Shown: positions 8,010 to 15,909, counted from the first letter of the stretch. The stretch is DNA of 22,804 bases from Flavobacteriaceae bacterium (GCA_027068695.1 JAMOMG010000333.1:1-22804); one strand, 5' to 3'. Numbers and translations are program-made. The notes: generated from the letters alone by a model not told the origin.

Positions 8010-8568
8010 ACTTTTTTGAAAATAAATTAAAGAGTTTGTAGAATATAATTCCGTATAAAAGACCGAAAAGCATTCCTGTAAAAACATCTAACGGAAAATG
8101 TACACCAACGTAAATTCTGCTGTAAGCAACTAGTAATGCCCATAAAACTAATAAAGGAAATAAATAGTTGTATTTATTTTTTAACAGAAGTCCAAAAAAT
8201 ACAGCAATTGCCATTGAATTTATTGCATGGCCAGAGAAAAATGAATACAAACCTCCACAACGATTTCCAACAATTCGAATTAAATTAGAAATATTTTCAT
8301 TGTGACACGGACGTAACCGTTTGAAACCATATTTAAATAAATTACTAGTTTGGTCAGAAAAAGTAATTAGCAAAACAATAAAAAGTACTGCTATCAATAT
8401 TTTTTTGATACCGTACTGCTTAAACCCAAGGTAAAGTAACAATAAATACAATGGAATGGCGCTAAATTTATTTGTAACAAATAGCCAAAACCCATCCCAT
8501 TGTACTGTACCTAAATTATTTAAATAGATTAGTAACTCTATGTCTTTATTCAAAAGTGTTTCTAACAT
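7999..8568 (-). CDS. PAP2-family membrane lipid phosphatase
   Basis: PAP2 enzymes remove phosphate or diphosphate groups from lipids such as undecaprenyl diphosphate or lipid A at the outer face of the inner membrane. From the ATG at 8566-8568 the protein has 189 residues and five to six helices. All three phosphatase motifs are intact: K79-x6-R86-P87, S112-G113-H114 in YSFFSGHA, and S150-R151-x5-H157-x3-D161. I chose this ATG over an in-frame GTG six bases upstream because MLETLL followed by a short amphipathic stretch fits the family. It is the last gene of the minus-strand nrnA-gldI operon, 20 bp after the dual immunophilin. It also lies tail to tail with the glycosyltransferase cluster, so lipid carrier recycling is plausible. 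The substrate is not decided by sequence. Confidence 0.9.
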   Translation of the reverse strand: MLETLLNKDIELLIYLNNLGTVQWDGFWLFVTNKFSAIPLYLLLLYLGFKQYGIKKILIAVLFIVLLITFSDQTSNLFKYGFKRLRPCHNENISNLIRIVGNRCGGLYSFFSGHAINSMAIAVFFGLLLKNKYNYLFPLLVLWALLVAYSRIYVGVHFPLDVFTGMLFGLLYGIIFYKLFNLFSKKFMK

Positions 8569-8588
8569 AAGCACTAATTTATATTTAA

Positions 8589-9704
8589 TTATTGTTTGTT
8601 GGAAACTACCTTTACTAATTCTATTTCAAAAACCAAATCGGTATTGGGAGGTATAACATCTCCTGCTCCTTGCGTTCCATATGCCAAATGTGAGGGGATA
8701 AATAACATTGCCTTATCTCCAATTTTCATTTTTAGCAATCCTTCTCTAAATCCGGGAATCAATCTAGCTTCAGAGTTATAAACTGTTGTAAACGGAGCGT
8801 AACCTCCTTTATCATCTCGAATATGGTCATATACTTGATACATCTTTGCTATTTCCTTATAACTTGTATCAAACAATCTACCGTCTGTAAAATAACCTGC
8901 ATAATTTACTTTTACATCAACACCTATTTTAGGCTTTTCTCCATTTTTAGTTTCAGTAATAACATATTTTAAACCTGAAGGTAACTCGATAAATTTTCCC
9001 GTATTTTCATTAATTTTTGCAACTAAATTTTCTTGCGCAATCTTAATTTTCTCTTCTCTTTTCTTTTTCTCAGCAACATAATTTTCAAAGAATTTAGAAA
9101 ATTCTTTAGCTGCTTTAAACTTTCTTGCAGCTTTTCCAATTTTAATAATCTCTATATTTTCTATAGTATCATTTTGAACTATTGAATCCACTACGCCTTG
9201 TCCTTCGATAACATTGCCAAAAACAGTATGCTTACCATCTAACCAAGGAGTTGCTTTGTGCGTAATAAAAAACTGACTTCCGTTTGTATTTGAACCAGAA
9301 TTAGCCATCGATAAAACACCTGGTTTATCGTGTTTTAATAACAACTCACCTTTATTATTTTTAGGAAACTCGTCACTAAATTTATAACCTGGATCTCCTT
9401 CGCCGGTACCTGTTGGATCACCTCCTTGAATCATAAAATCCTTTATAACTCTATGAAAAGTAGTACCATTATAATACGGTTTCCCTTTTAATGAATCTGG
9501 CAATTGCTCGTTATCACCTTCGGCTAATGAAACAAAATTAGCAACTGTAATTGGTGTTTTTTCAAATTCTAGTTTTAATAAAATATCACCTCTGTTTGTT
9601 TCCATATTAGCATACAAACCATCAGCTAAATCAGCATATTTAGTTGGTTTACAAGAAACAACAAGCAACAAAAGAATTGATAAAAAAGTTTTAACTATTT
9701 TCAT
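8589..9704 (-). CDS. Dual-family immunophilin lipoprotein: cyclophilin plus FKBP
   Basis: This is a peptidyl-prolyl isomerase carrying both PPIase folds, likely anchored in the envelope and acting on exported proteins. The 371 residues start with a lipoprotein signal (LLLLVVSCK, lipid-modified C18). A cyclophilin domain covers about 30-192, with [19 protein letters not shown] (83-101), the catalytic-type R85, F89 and Q93, [11 protein letters not shown] (138-148) and [10 protein letters not shown] (154-163). A charged, probably helical linker spans 195-232. An FKBP domain covers about 242-366, with [20 protein letters not shown] and [15 protein letters not shown]. The FKBP bulge between FDTS and IPGF is about 17 residues longer than in FKBP12. 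Cyclophilin-then-FKBP fusions are known in flavobacteria. Its ATG follows the upstream FKBP stop codon directly. Confidence 0.93.
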   Translation of the reverse strand: MKIVKTFLSILLLLVVSCKPTKYADLADGLYANMETNRGDILLKLEFEKTPITVANFVSLAEGDNEQLPDSLKGKPYYNGTTFHRVIKDFMIQGGDPTGTGEGDPGYKFSDEFPKNNKGELLLKHDKPGVLSMANSGSNTNGSQFFITHKATPWLDGKHTVFGNVIEGQGVVDSIVQNDTIENIEIIKIGKAARKFKAAKEFSKFFENYVAEKKKREEKIKIAQENLVAKINENTGKFIELPSGLKYVITETKNGEKPKIGVDVKVNYAGYFTDGRLFDTSYKEIAKMYQVYDHIRDDKGGYAPFTTVYNSEARLIPGFREGLLKMKIGDKAMLFIPSHLAYGTQGAGDVIPPNTDLVFEIELVKVVSNKQ

Positions 9705-10433
9705 TTATTTTACAATTTCCAATAATTCTACTTCAAAAACTAACGGAGCAAAAGGTGGAATTTTACCTCCTTTTCGCGGAAAAGCACCATAAGCTAATTC
9801 CTGAGGAATAAAGAATTTATATTTAGAACCAACACTCATTAATTGAAGTCCTTCTGTCCACCCTTTAATTACTCTATTCACCGCAAATGTAGAAGGCATT
9901 CCTTTATCTAACGAACTGTCAAACACAGTTCCATCAACAAGCATTCCTTTGTAGTGTACTTTCACACTTGAAGTTGCACTAGGTTTATCTCCTTTTCCTT
10001 CTTTTAAAACAATATATTGCAAACCACTTTCTGTTACCTTAACTCCTTTTTTTGTTTTATTTTCTTCTAAAAACTTTTCACCCTCTTTTTTAGCATCACC
10101 AAACTCAGCTTCCACTTTTTCTAGTGCCTCTTCCTGTTGTTTTTTTCTAACTACAGCTTGCCTTTTTTGAAAGAATGATCTTATAATTACATTTACTTTC
10201 TCTGGGTCTAGTAAAATATCTGTAGAATCAATACCACTTATAACTCCTTGCATAAATAAATCTTTATCTACCTCTGAGAAATTTACTTTTAACTTTTTAG
10301 CTATATCCATTCCTAAGGCATAACTTACCGTATCAACATCGTTTTTTAACGACTTTTTTGTAACTCCCTGATTATTACACGATAAAATTGTTGAAACTAG
10401 CGTAATAACTACTAATAATTTAATTACTTTCAT
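9705..10433 (-). CDS. FKBP-type PPIase lipoprotein, FkpA/Mip-like
   Basis: This predicted envelope-anchored prolyl isomerase has 242 residues. A lipoprotein signal ends at STILSC (C19). The FkpA-type N-terminal helical dimerisation region covers about 31-125, with the familiar VSYALGMDIAKKL near 36-48 and a long KKQQEEALEKVEAEF helix. The C-terminal FKBP domain covers about 136-241. Active-site positions look complete: Y161 in VHYKGML, F171-D172 in VFDSS, V188-I189-x2-W192 in RVIKGW, and Y215 in ELAYG. The start overlaps the end of gldI by 14 bp, and its stop touches the start of the dual immunophilin, so all three are one transcription unit. It is probably the fully active member of the trio. 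Confidence 0.93.
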   Translation of the reverse strand: MKVIKLLVVITLVSTILSCNNQGVTKKSLKNDVDTVSYALGMDIAKKLKVNFSEVDKDLFMQGVISGIDSTDILLDPEKVNVIIRSFFQKRQAVVRKKQQEEALEKVEAEFGDAKKEGEKFLEENKTKKGVKVTESGLQYIVLKEGKGDKPSATSSVKVHYKGMLVDGTVFDSSLDKGMPSTFAVNRVIKGWTEGLQLMSVGSKYKFFIPQELAYGAFPRKGGKIPPFAPLVFEVELLEIVK

Positions 10434-10965
10434 TTTGTTTATTTATTTTATTTAATTGAACTTTATATATTAAAGGCTGGTTCACGCCTATTTTTTTTTG
10501 ATCTCCCAAATATCCAAAAACTTTATGAGATGGAAATAAAAAAGTTACATTATCACCCTCTCCCATCAATTTCAACCCATTTCTTAGTCCTTCAATTATT
10601 TCTTGTTTATCTACAACATATGTTTGCTTTCCTATTTCACCTTTAGTGTAAATAATATTGTTATCTATGTCATAAACTTCATAAGTAAAAATCAAATTAT
10701 CTCCTCTCTGAGGTAGATAACCTGATGAATTTTGATTGTTAAACTTATACCAGAATCCACTTGGCGAGGCATGGTAAATATTTAATGAATCATTTTTAAT
10801 TATTTCTTTAAACTTATCTTCTTCAAGTTTATTCAAAGATTTATTGAATGAAACCGACTCCTTCATAAGTGAAGTAGTTTTTCTTACTATTGGTTTTCTG
10901 GGAATTGAATTCGCACAAGAAAATAAGGTAAAAACAAGAATATAAATAACAACTTTATTCTTCAT
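10420..10965 (-). CDS. gldI: Gliding motility-associated FKBP-like lipoprotein GldI
   Basis: GldI is an envelope lipoprotein required for gliding and type IX-linked functions in Flavobacterium; it has an FKBP fold and may help fold periplasmic motility proteins. This 181-residue version has a lipoprotein signal ending in TLFSC (C17) and a Lys/Ser-rich helical segment to about 65. An FKBP-like domain follows (YKF near 73, FTYEVYDIDNNIIYTKGE at 93-110, IIEGL at 123-127, HKVFGYLGD at 147-155). The FKBP positions usually Phe-Asp are Y106-T107 and the usual Trp is L127, so isomerase activity is doubtful. It overlaps the DHH phosphoesterase gene upstream by 11 bp and the FKBP gene downstream by 14 bp. 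Gene order and length fit GldI well. Confidence 0.87.
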   Translation of the reverse strand: MKNKVVIYILVFTLFSCANSIPRKPIVRKTTSLMKESVSFNKSLNKLEEDKFKEIIKNDSLNIYHASPSGFWYKFNNQNSSGYLPQRGDNLIFTYEVYDIDNNIIYTKGEIGKQTYVVDKQEIIEGLRNGLKLMGEGDNVTFLFPSHKVFGYLGDQKKIGVNQPLIYKVQLNKINKQNESN

Positions 10966-11986
10966 AAGAGCTTAATAATTCTTTTTTATAATTAGGCAGT
11001 ACATTCAAAAATTTTGAAACTGTTGCATCTAAAGAAATACGTGATTTACCACCTGCTGCATTATCGTGTCCTCCTCCATCAAAATGTTCTCTTGCAAATT
11101 TATTAACAGAGAATTTACCTTTTGACCGCAATGAAATTTTAATAATTTTTTGGTCTATATCTTCAATAAAAATAACTGCAAAAATAATATCTTTAAGTGA
11201 AAGTGCATAATTTACAACACCCTCGGTATCCCCTTTTTGATAATTAAATTCGTCTAAGTCTTGTTGTGTTAACGTAATATACGCTGTTTTAAGTTTATCA
11301 ATAACCACTAAATTACTTAAAGCTCTTCCTAAAAGTTGTAATCTTCCATACGAATTGGTATCGTATACATTGTTGTGAATTTTAGCATTATTAGCACCTT
11401 TATCAATCAAACTTGCAATAATTCTGTGAGTAGTACTTGTTGTTGATGGAAATCTAAACGAACCCGTATCTGTCATAATACCCGTGTATAAACACGTTGA
11501 AATATCAGAACCTATTTGCTCTAAATCATCTAGTTTTTCTAAAAAATGATATACCATTTGACAAGTTGAACAAATCGAAGTATCTGAATACAAATACTTA
11601 GCAATATCATCTGGTTGCTGATGATGATCTATCATTATAAAATCACCTACAAACTGTTCTAAATAATTTTGCATATCACTACCAACTCTATGCAGTGCAT
11701 TAAAGTCTAATAAAAAAATTATTGAAGCCTCATCAATAGCCCTTTTTGACTGCCTATTTTGCATATCAAATTTATATATATCTTTAGAGTTAGGCAACCA
11801 CTTCAAAAAATTAGGATAATCATTTGGGCTAACAACTGTTGCTTGGTGTCCTTTTTTCAACAAATAAAGGTATACCGCTAAACTAGCTCCAACAGCATCT
11901 CCATCAGGATTTTTATGTGGAACAATAACCACTTTTTTGGGTGTAGAAAGTAGTTCTTTTATCTCCTTTATATCATCTATATTCAT
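10955..11986 (-). CDS. nrnA: DHH/DHHA1 phosphoesterase, NrnA-like (nanoRNase/pAp phosphatase)
   Basis: NrnA-type proteins degrade very short RNA oligonucleotides and can dephosphorylate pAp; some members cleave cyclic-dinucleotide products. The 343-residue protein shows HKNPDGDAVGAS, LLDFNALHRVG, IDHHQQP (the DHH motif itself) and YTGIMTDTGSFRF. The C-terminal DHHA1 signature FDGGGHDNAAGG is also present. I start it at the ATG at 11984-11986, giving MNIDDIKEI. The frame is open for six more codons to a TTG, but that TTG overlaps a perfect -7 promoter box and is less likely to be used. It is the first gene of the gldI-PPIase-PAP2 operon and is divergent from the PhoD-like lipoprotein gene. The family is certain; the physiological substrate is not. 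Confidence 0.92.
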   Translation of the reverse strand: MNIDDIKEIKELLSTPKKVVIVPHKNPDGDAVGASLAVYLYLLKKGHQATVVSPNDYPNFLKWLPNSKDIYKFDMQNRQSKRAIDEASIIFLLDFNALHRVGSDMQNYLEQFVGDFIMIDHHQQPDDIAKYLYSDTSICSTCQMVYHFLEKLDDLEQIGSDISTCLYTGIMTDTGSFRFPSTTSTTHRIIASLIDKGANNAKIHNNVYDTNSYGRLQLLGRALSNLVVIDKLKTAYITLTQQDLDEFNYQKGDTEGVVNYALSLKDIIFAVIFIEDIDQKIIKISLRSKGKFSVNKFAREHFDGGGHDNAAGGKSRISLDATVSKFLNVLPNYKKELLSSYEE

Positions 11987-11993
11987 AAGTTTG

Positions 11994-12001
11994 CAAATAT
12001 A
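11994..12001 (-). promoter_or_regulatory. -7 promoter box directly upstream of nrnA
   Basis: TATATTTG on the minus strand fits the TAnnTTTG consensus exactly and ends only seven bases before the nrnA ATG (11986). Transcription would then start about two to five bases before the ATG, which implies a leaderless or nearly leaderless mRNA. I find no TTG at the normal -33 distance, so the call rests on the -7 box alone. Confidence 0.5.
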
Positions 12002-12069
12002 CAATTTAATACCAGATTTTATTTTATGAATCTTTGTATACTTGTTAAATCATTATTAAAATTTAAAAA

Positions 12070-13113
12070 ATGAATTATTTTAAATTATTTATATTCCTAT
12101 TTGCAACGCTAATTTCTTGTAAAACTGAAGAAAAACAAAAACAAATTACAGATTCAAAAATTACTAAAACCAATTTTATAATTGCCTTTGGTTCTTGTAA
12201 CAATCAAAATTTACCAAATACTTTATGGAAAGAAATTTTAAAAAACAATCCTGATGTTTGGATTTGGGGTGGTGATGTTATTTATGCTGATACTGAAAAC
12301 ATGAACTATTTAAAACGGAATTATTCACTTCAAAAAAACAATAGTGATTACTTAAATTTCAGTAAAAACATTGATGTTTTGGCTACTTGGGACGATCACG
12401 ATTATGGAATGAATGATGGTGGTGCCGAATATCCTCAAAAAGCAGCTTCACAACAATTATTTTTAGACTTTTTTAATATTCCTAAAAATGATGAAAGAAG
12501 GAAACAAGAAGGTGTTTATTTTTCCAAAGATTTTACTGTAATAAATAAAACTATAAAAGTTATTTTATTAGATACTCGTTATTTTAGAAGTACCCTAACT
12601 CCAGACACCGAAACAAAAAAAAGATACAAGCCAAATAAATATGGAGAAGGAACTATGTTGGGAGAAACACAATGGAATTGGCTTAAAGACCAATTAGAAA
12701 ACTCCAAAGCCTCATATACCTTAATTGTTAGCAGTATCCAATTTCTATCTTCACAACACGGTTTTGAAAGTTGGGGAAATATGCCCCACGAAGTAGCTAA
12801 ACTAGAGAGCCTTATTAAAGAAACCAACTCAAAAAATGTAATTATTATCTCTGGAGATAGGCATATTGCCGAATTCTCTAAAAAAGATATTGAAGGTTTA
12901 AACTACCCTTTAATAGATTTTACATCTAGTGGCTTAACACATTCATACACAAATTATAGTGGTGAGTTAAATAAATATAGAGTTGGTAATGTAGTATCAG
13001 AGAAGAATTTTGGTATTTTAAAATTTAACTTAAAAACCAACACCATAATTATGGAAATTAGAGGTGAAAACAACAAACTTCACGAAACCTTAACTCAAAA
13101 TTACAAATTGTAA
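12070..13113 (+). CDS. PhoD-like alkaline phosphatase / metallophosphoesterase lipoprotein
   Basis: This predicted exported phosphodiesterase or phosphatase has a two-metal calcineurin-like core of the PhoD type. The 347 residues begin with a lipoprotein signal (TLISC, C17). Core motifs in order are GSCNNQNLP at 41-49, WIWGGDVIYAD at 64-74, TWDDHDYGMNDGG at 106-118, LLDTRYFR at 166-173, GETQWNWL at 198-205, SSIQFL at 221-226, GDRHIAEF at 262-269 and SSGLTH at 286-291. These are the metal and phosphate ligands expected for PhoD relatives, and all appear intact. It is shorter than classical PhoD and lacks its N-terminal beta domain. It is divergent from nrnA and ends 62 bp before ndk. A weak TATACTTG at 12037-12044 could be its -7 box. 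The substrate is unknown. Confidence 0.88.
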   Translation: MNYFKLFIFLFATLISCKTEEKQKQITDSKITKTNFIIAFGSCNNQNLPNTLWKEILKNNPDVWIWGGDVIYADTENMNYLKRNYSLQKNNSDYLNFSKNIDVLATWDDHDYGMNDGGAEYPQKAASQQLFLDFFNIPKNDERRKQEGVYFSKDFTVINKTIKVILLDTRYFRSTLTPDTETKKRYKPNKYGEGTMLGETQWNWLKDQLENSKASYTLIVSSIQFLSSQHGFESWGNMPHEVAKLESLIKETNSKNVIIISGDRHIAEFSKKDIEGLNYPLIDFTSSGLTHSYTNYSGELNKYRVGNVVSEKNFGILKFNLKTNTIIMEIRGENNKLHETLTQNYKL

Positions 13114-13136
13114 ATACAACTTTTAGTTTAAAATAG

Positions 13137-13144
13137 TATATTTG
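13137..13144 (+). promoter_or_regulatory. -7 promoter box for ndk
   Basis: TATATTTG fits the TAnnTTTG consensus exactly and lies 31 bp before the ndk ATG, predicting a leader of about 27 nt. The nearest upstream TTG (13108-13110) is 26 bp away, longer than the usual 17-23, so the -33 element is unclear. Confidence 0.5.
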
Positions 13145-13175
13145 CCCCGATTTTAAAAAATTAATTATAAAAATA

Positions 13176-13595
13176 ATGGCAACAAACAGAACATTTACAA
13201 TGCTTAAACCTGATTCAATTGAAAAGGGATATATTGGAGCAATATTAGAAAAAATAAATGCAGCAGGTTTTAGAATTGTAGCGATGAAAATGACGCAAAT
13301 GACATTGGCTGATGCTGAAGAATTTTATGCCGTTCATAATGAACGCCCTTTCTTTGGTGAATTAGTTGAATATATGACTCGTGGTCCAATTATAGCTGCT
13401 GTATTAGAAAAAGAAAATGCAGTTGAAGATTTTAGAGCTCTAATTGGAGCAACAAATCCTGCTGATGCAGCTGAAGGAACTATTCGTAAATTATATGCCG
13501 CTTCTATGGGTGAAAACGCAGTTCACGGTTCAGATAGTGATGAGAATGCTGCAATTGAAAGTGCATTTCATTTTTCAGGAAGAGAACAATTCTAG
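13176..13595 (+). CDS. ndk: Nucleoside diphosphate kinase
   Basis: Ndk moves the gamma-phosphate of ATP to other nucleoside diphosphates through a phosphohistidine and balances the NTP pools in the cytoplasm. The 139-residue protein has the expected length and motifs: [11 protein letters not shown] at 8-18, ERPFF at 56-60, [13 protein letters not shown] at 92-104 and the active-site histidine H117 in [12 protein letters not shown]. It is transcribed on its own, from a -7 box at 13137-13144 to a strong hairpin terminator at 13618-13647. Its codon choice is less AT-extreme than that of its neighbours, as expected for a highly expressed gene. Confidence 0.98.
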   Translation: MATNRTFTMLKPDSIEKGYIGAILEKINAAGFRIVAMKMTQMTLADAEEFYAVHNERPFFGELVEYMTRGPIIAAVLEKENAVEDFRALIGATNPADAAEGTIRKLYAASMGENAVHGSDSDENAAIESAFHFSGREQF

Positions 13596-13617
13596 AAATT
13601 AATATCTTTATAAAAGT

Positions 13618-13647
13618 AAAAAATCGTTGTATTTGCAACGATTTTTT
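13618..13647. terminator. Bidirectional intrinsic terminator between ndk and the DUF721 gene
   Basis: A perfect 12-bp stem (AAAAAATCGTTG, 13618-13629, with CAACGATTTTTT, 13636-13647) closes a 6-nt loop. The right arm runs into a T tract to 13649 and the left arm starts with A's, so it can end transcripts from both convergent genes. It sits between the ndk stop (13595) and the DUF721 stop (13651). Confidence 0.9.
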
Positions 13648-13650
13648 TTA

Positions 13651-13947
13651 TTAGCTTAAAATAAGTTTAGAAATTAAATCACCTCCTAATTCATCATTCA
13701 TCATGCTAATTATTTTTTCTTTGCCATAACTTAACTCCTCTCTTAAAACTGAAGATTTTAAATTTACAATCAATGTTTTACCATGCAGCTCTATATTATT
13801 CGTGTATGAAGCAACACCATTACCCATCAATTTTATCCAAGCTTCCTTAACTGAAAGTTGAAGCATACCTTTAGTTAACTTATTTTCTTTAATAACATCC
13901 TTCATTAAATCTTTTATTGAATGAAATTCATTTTGACGTTTTGCCAT
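13651..13947 (-). CDS. DUF721 protein, DciA-like replication factor candidate
   Basis: This 98-residue protein belongs to the DUF721 family. Known members such as DciA help load the replicative helicase DnaB in bacteria that lack DnaC or DnaI. The N-terminus is basic ([15 protein letters not shown]). The middle has the usual VKEAWIKLMGNGVASYTNNI segment around W37, then a beta strand GKTLIVNLKSSVLREELS and a hydrophobic C-terminal helix. Its ATG overlaps the recF stop (TAATG), so the two genes are translationally coupled. That pairing is common and supports a job in DNA replication. The family call is good; a DciA function here is inference, because this is a short form holding only the core domain. 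Confidence 0.82.
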   Translation of the reverse strand: MAKRQNEFHSIKDLMKDVIKENKLTKGMLQLSVKEAWIKLMGNGVASYTNNIELHGKTLIVNLKSSVLREELSYGKEKIISMMNDELGGDLISKLILS

Positions 13948-15026
13948 TACAATTGAAATATTTTATATGGTTGTTTTGTTACTTTTACAGCAGCTTCTGT
14001 ACGTTCTTTATGCGTATCACTTATAAATAACTGTCCAAATTCATCTTTATTCACCAAATTTATTATTTGAGCTACTCTCAAATCATCCAGTTTATCAAAA
14101 ATATCATCTAACAACAAAATTGGTTTTACTTTAGATTGAGCCTTAATAAAATCAAACTGTGCTAATTTTAGCGCTATTAAATAAGACTTTTGCTGCCCTT
14201 GAGATCCAAATTTTTTAATAGGATGTCCATCGATTTCAAAAGTTAAATCATCTTTATGAATTCCTGTACTTGTAAATTGCAAGACTCTATCTCTATCAAC
14301 ACTTTGAGCCAGCAATTCTAAAAAATCCCCTTCATTCAGTTGTGTTTTATAAATTAAATCAACACTTTCTAAGCTATTAGAAATTACACCGTACCTATTT
14401 TTAAAAATGGGTATAAACTCATTTAAAAAGGCACTTCTTTTTTCGTAAATCATGTTTCCGTAGCTAGCCAATTGCTCATCATAAACTTTTAAATTTAACG
14501 CATCAAAAGTTCTATTAACTGCAAAATATTTTAATAAGGAATTACGCTGTGCTAATACTTTATTATACTTTATGAGTGTTTGTAAATATTTATTATCTGA
14601 TTGTGAAATAACACTATCCATAAATTTCCGCCGGGTATCACTTCCATCCGTAATTAAATCTCTATCTGCTGGTGAAATTATAACCAAAGGTAAATATCCA
14701 ATATGATCAGAAAATTTTTCATAAATTTTGCCATTTCGTTTAACTATTTTTTTATTGCCACGTTTCAAGCTACAAATTACAGTGTCAATTTTGTCGTTTA
14801 TCATGTATTCTCCTTCAATCATAAAAAAATCTTCAGAATGCCTAATATTTTGTGTGGCTACCGGATTGAAATAACTTTTAGCGAAAGATAAATAATAAAT
14901 AGCATCTAAGACATTGGTTTTACCTACACCATTATTTCCCACAAAACAATTTATCTTCTCTTGAAAATCAAATGTTTGAGTTTCGAAATTTTTAAAATTT
15001 ACCAATGTTATTTTTTGTAAATACAT
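13947..15026 (-). CDS. recF: DNA replication/repair ATPase RecF
   Basis: RecF is an SMC-like ATPase that binds single-/double-strand DNA junctions and helps RecO and RecR place RecA at stalled forks. The 359-residue protein has normal length and all marks: N-terminal [14 protein letters not shown], Walker [10 protein letters not shown] at 30-38, [19 protein letters not shown] near 117-135, ABC signature FGSQGQQKS at 273-281 and Walker [13 protein letters not shown] at 303-314. A D-loop-type His follows near ISDTHKER. It is divergent from the TPR gene, with 112 bp between the two starts, and is followed with overlap by the DUF721 gene. No dnaA, dnaN or gyrB is in the window, so recF is not in the classical dnaA-dnaN-recF order. 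Confidence 0.97.
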   Translation of the reverse strand: MYLQKITLVNFKNFETQTFDFQEKINCFVGNNGVGKTNVLDAIYYLSFAKSYFNPVATQNIRHSEDFFMIEGEYMINDKIDTVICSLKRGNKKIVKRNGKIYEKFSDHIGYLPLVIISPADRDLITDGSDTRRKFMDSVISQSDNKYLQTLIKYNKVLAQRNSLLKYFAVNRTFDALNLKVYDEQLASYGNMIYEKRSAFLNEFIPIFKNRYGVISNSLESVDLIYKTQLNEGDFLELLAQSVDRDRVLQFTSTGIHKDDLTFEIDGHPIKKFGSQGQQKSYLIALKLAQFDFIKAQSKVKPILLLDDIFDKLDDLRVAQIINLVNKDEFGQLFISDTHKERTEAAVKVTKQPYKIFQL

Positions 15027-15109
15027 CTATTATTTTTGAATTTTTAAAATTATTGAAAATAAATGAAAATTTTGATATAATTGCATTTTTACTTTCCAAT
15101 TAAAATGGC

Positions 15110-15117
15110 TATTTTTG
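15110..15117 (+). promoter_or_regulatory. -7 promoter box for the TPR-ribH genes
   Basis: TATTTTTG fits TAnnTTTG exactly and lies 21 bp before the ATG at 15139, predicting a leader of about 18 nt. No TTG occurs at the usual spacing (the nearest is at 15081-15083, 26 bp away), so the -33 element is weak. Confidence 0.45.
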
Positions 15118-15138
15118 CGCCTACAAATTTTACATTAA

Positions 15139-15903
15139 ATGGCAACATATAAAAAGACTGGAAGTAAAGCAAAAAAGAAACATGCTTCTGTTGAAGATAA
15201 ATCAACAACAGCTGAAGTATTTAATACGCTAGATGAAACTGCTTCAAGATCAGAAAAGTGGGTTATAAAAAATCAAAAAACAATTTTTATTGTTTTGGGT
15301 CTAATAGTAGTGTTAATTTTAAGCTATTTACCTTACCAAAAATATATAAAAGCTCCGAAAGAAAAAGAAGCTGCAAACGAATTGGCTTTTCCAAAAGTTT
15401 ACTTTGATGAAGCAAATAAAAGTTCAGTTGCTGTAGATTCTTTATTAAATTTGGGATTAAATGGCGCTGATGGAAAATATGGTTTTATTGACATTGCGAG
15501 CGAATATAAAGGAACTAAAGCCGGTAACATAGCAAACTATTATGCTGGTATTTCTTATTTAAAGCTAAAAAATTATAAACAAGCCATAGACTATTTAGAA
15601 AAATATTCTTCAGAAGATGAATTATTAGCTCCAATTGCTAAAGGTGCTATTGGTGATGCCTTTTCAGATATAAACCAACCTGAAGAAGCGTTAGATTACT
15701 ATCTAAAAGCAGCTAATTTAAGAGATAATAATTTTTCTACACCTCTTTTCCTTTTTAAAGCAGGAAATACCGCTATGGATTTAGAAAAATATTCTAAGGC
15801 TCTAGAACTATTTAATAGAATTAAATCAGATTATCCTACCTCTGATGAGGCTAAAAATATTGATATTTATATTAGTAAAGCAACCTATGCATCAAAAAAA
15901 TAA
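15139..15903 (+). CDS. Membrane-anchored TPR protein, YfgM-like layout
   Basis: This 254-residue protein has a lysine-rich cytoplasmic N-terminus (1-47), one transmembrane helix at about 48-66 (TIFIVLGLIVVLILSY), and a periplasmic part made of tetratricopeptide repeats from about 125 to 250. Recognisable TPR helices include AGISYLKLKNYKQAIDYLEK, DAFSDINQPEEALDYYLKAA and AGNTAMDLEKYSKALELFNR. The N-in single anchor followed by TPRs resembles E. coli YfgM, which works near the SecYEG translocon, but sequence alone does not prove the same role. It starts about 21 bp after a -7 box and ends six bases before ribH, so it is probably co-transcribed with that gene. Confidence 0.85.
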   Translation: MATYKKTGSKAKKKHASVEDKSTTAEVFNTLDETASRSEKWVIKNQKTIFIVLGLIVVLILSYLPYQKYIKAPKEKEAANELAFPKVYFDEANKSSVAVDSLLNLGLNGADGKYGFIDIASEYKGTKAGNIANYYAGISYLKLKNYKQAIDYLEKYSSEDELLAPIAKGAIGDAFSDINQPEEALDYYLKAANLRDNNFSTPLFLFKAGNTAMDLEKYSKALELFNRIKSDYPTSDEAKNIDIYISKATYASKK

Positions 15904-15909
15904 GATGTA

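Noticed and set aside
7995..8014. Small hairpin AAAGTT / AACTTT with a short T run at the convergent gene ends.
   Set aside because: Only six base pairs with one G-C pair and inside both coding ends; too weak to call a terminator.
12002..12004. TTG as an earlier in-frame start for nrnA.
   Set aside because: It precedes and overlaps the transcript start region implied by the TATATTTG box; the ATG at 11984-11986 gives the usual DHH protein N-terminus.
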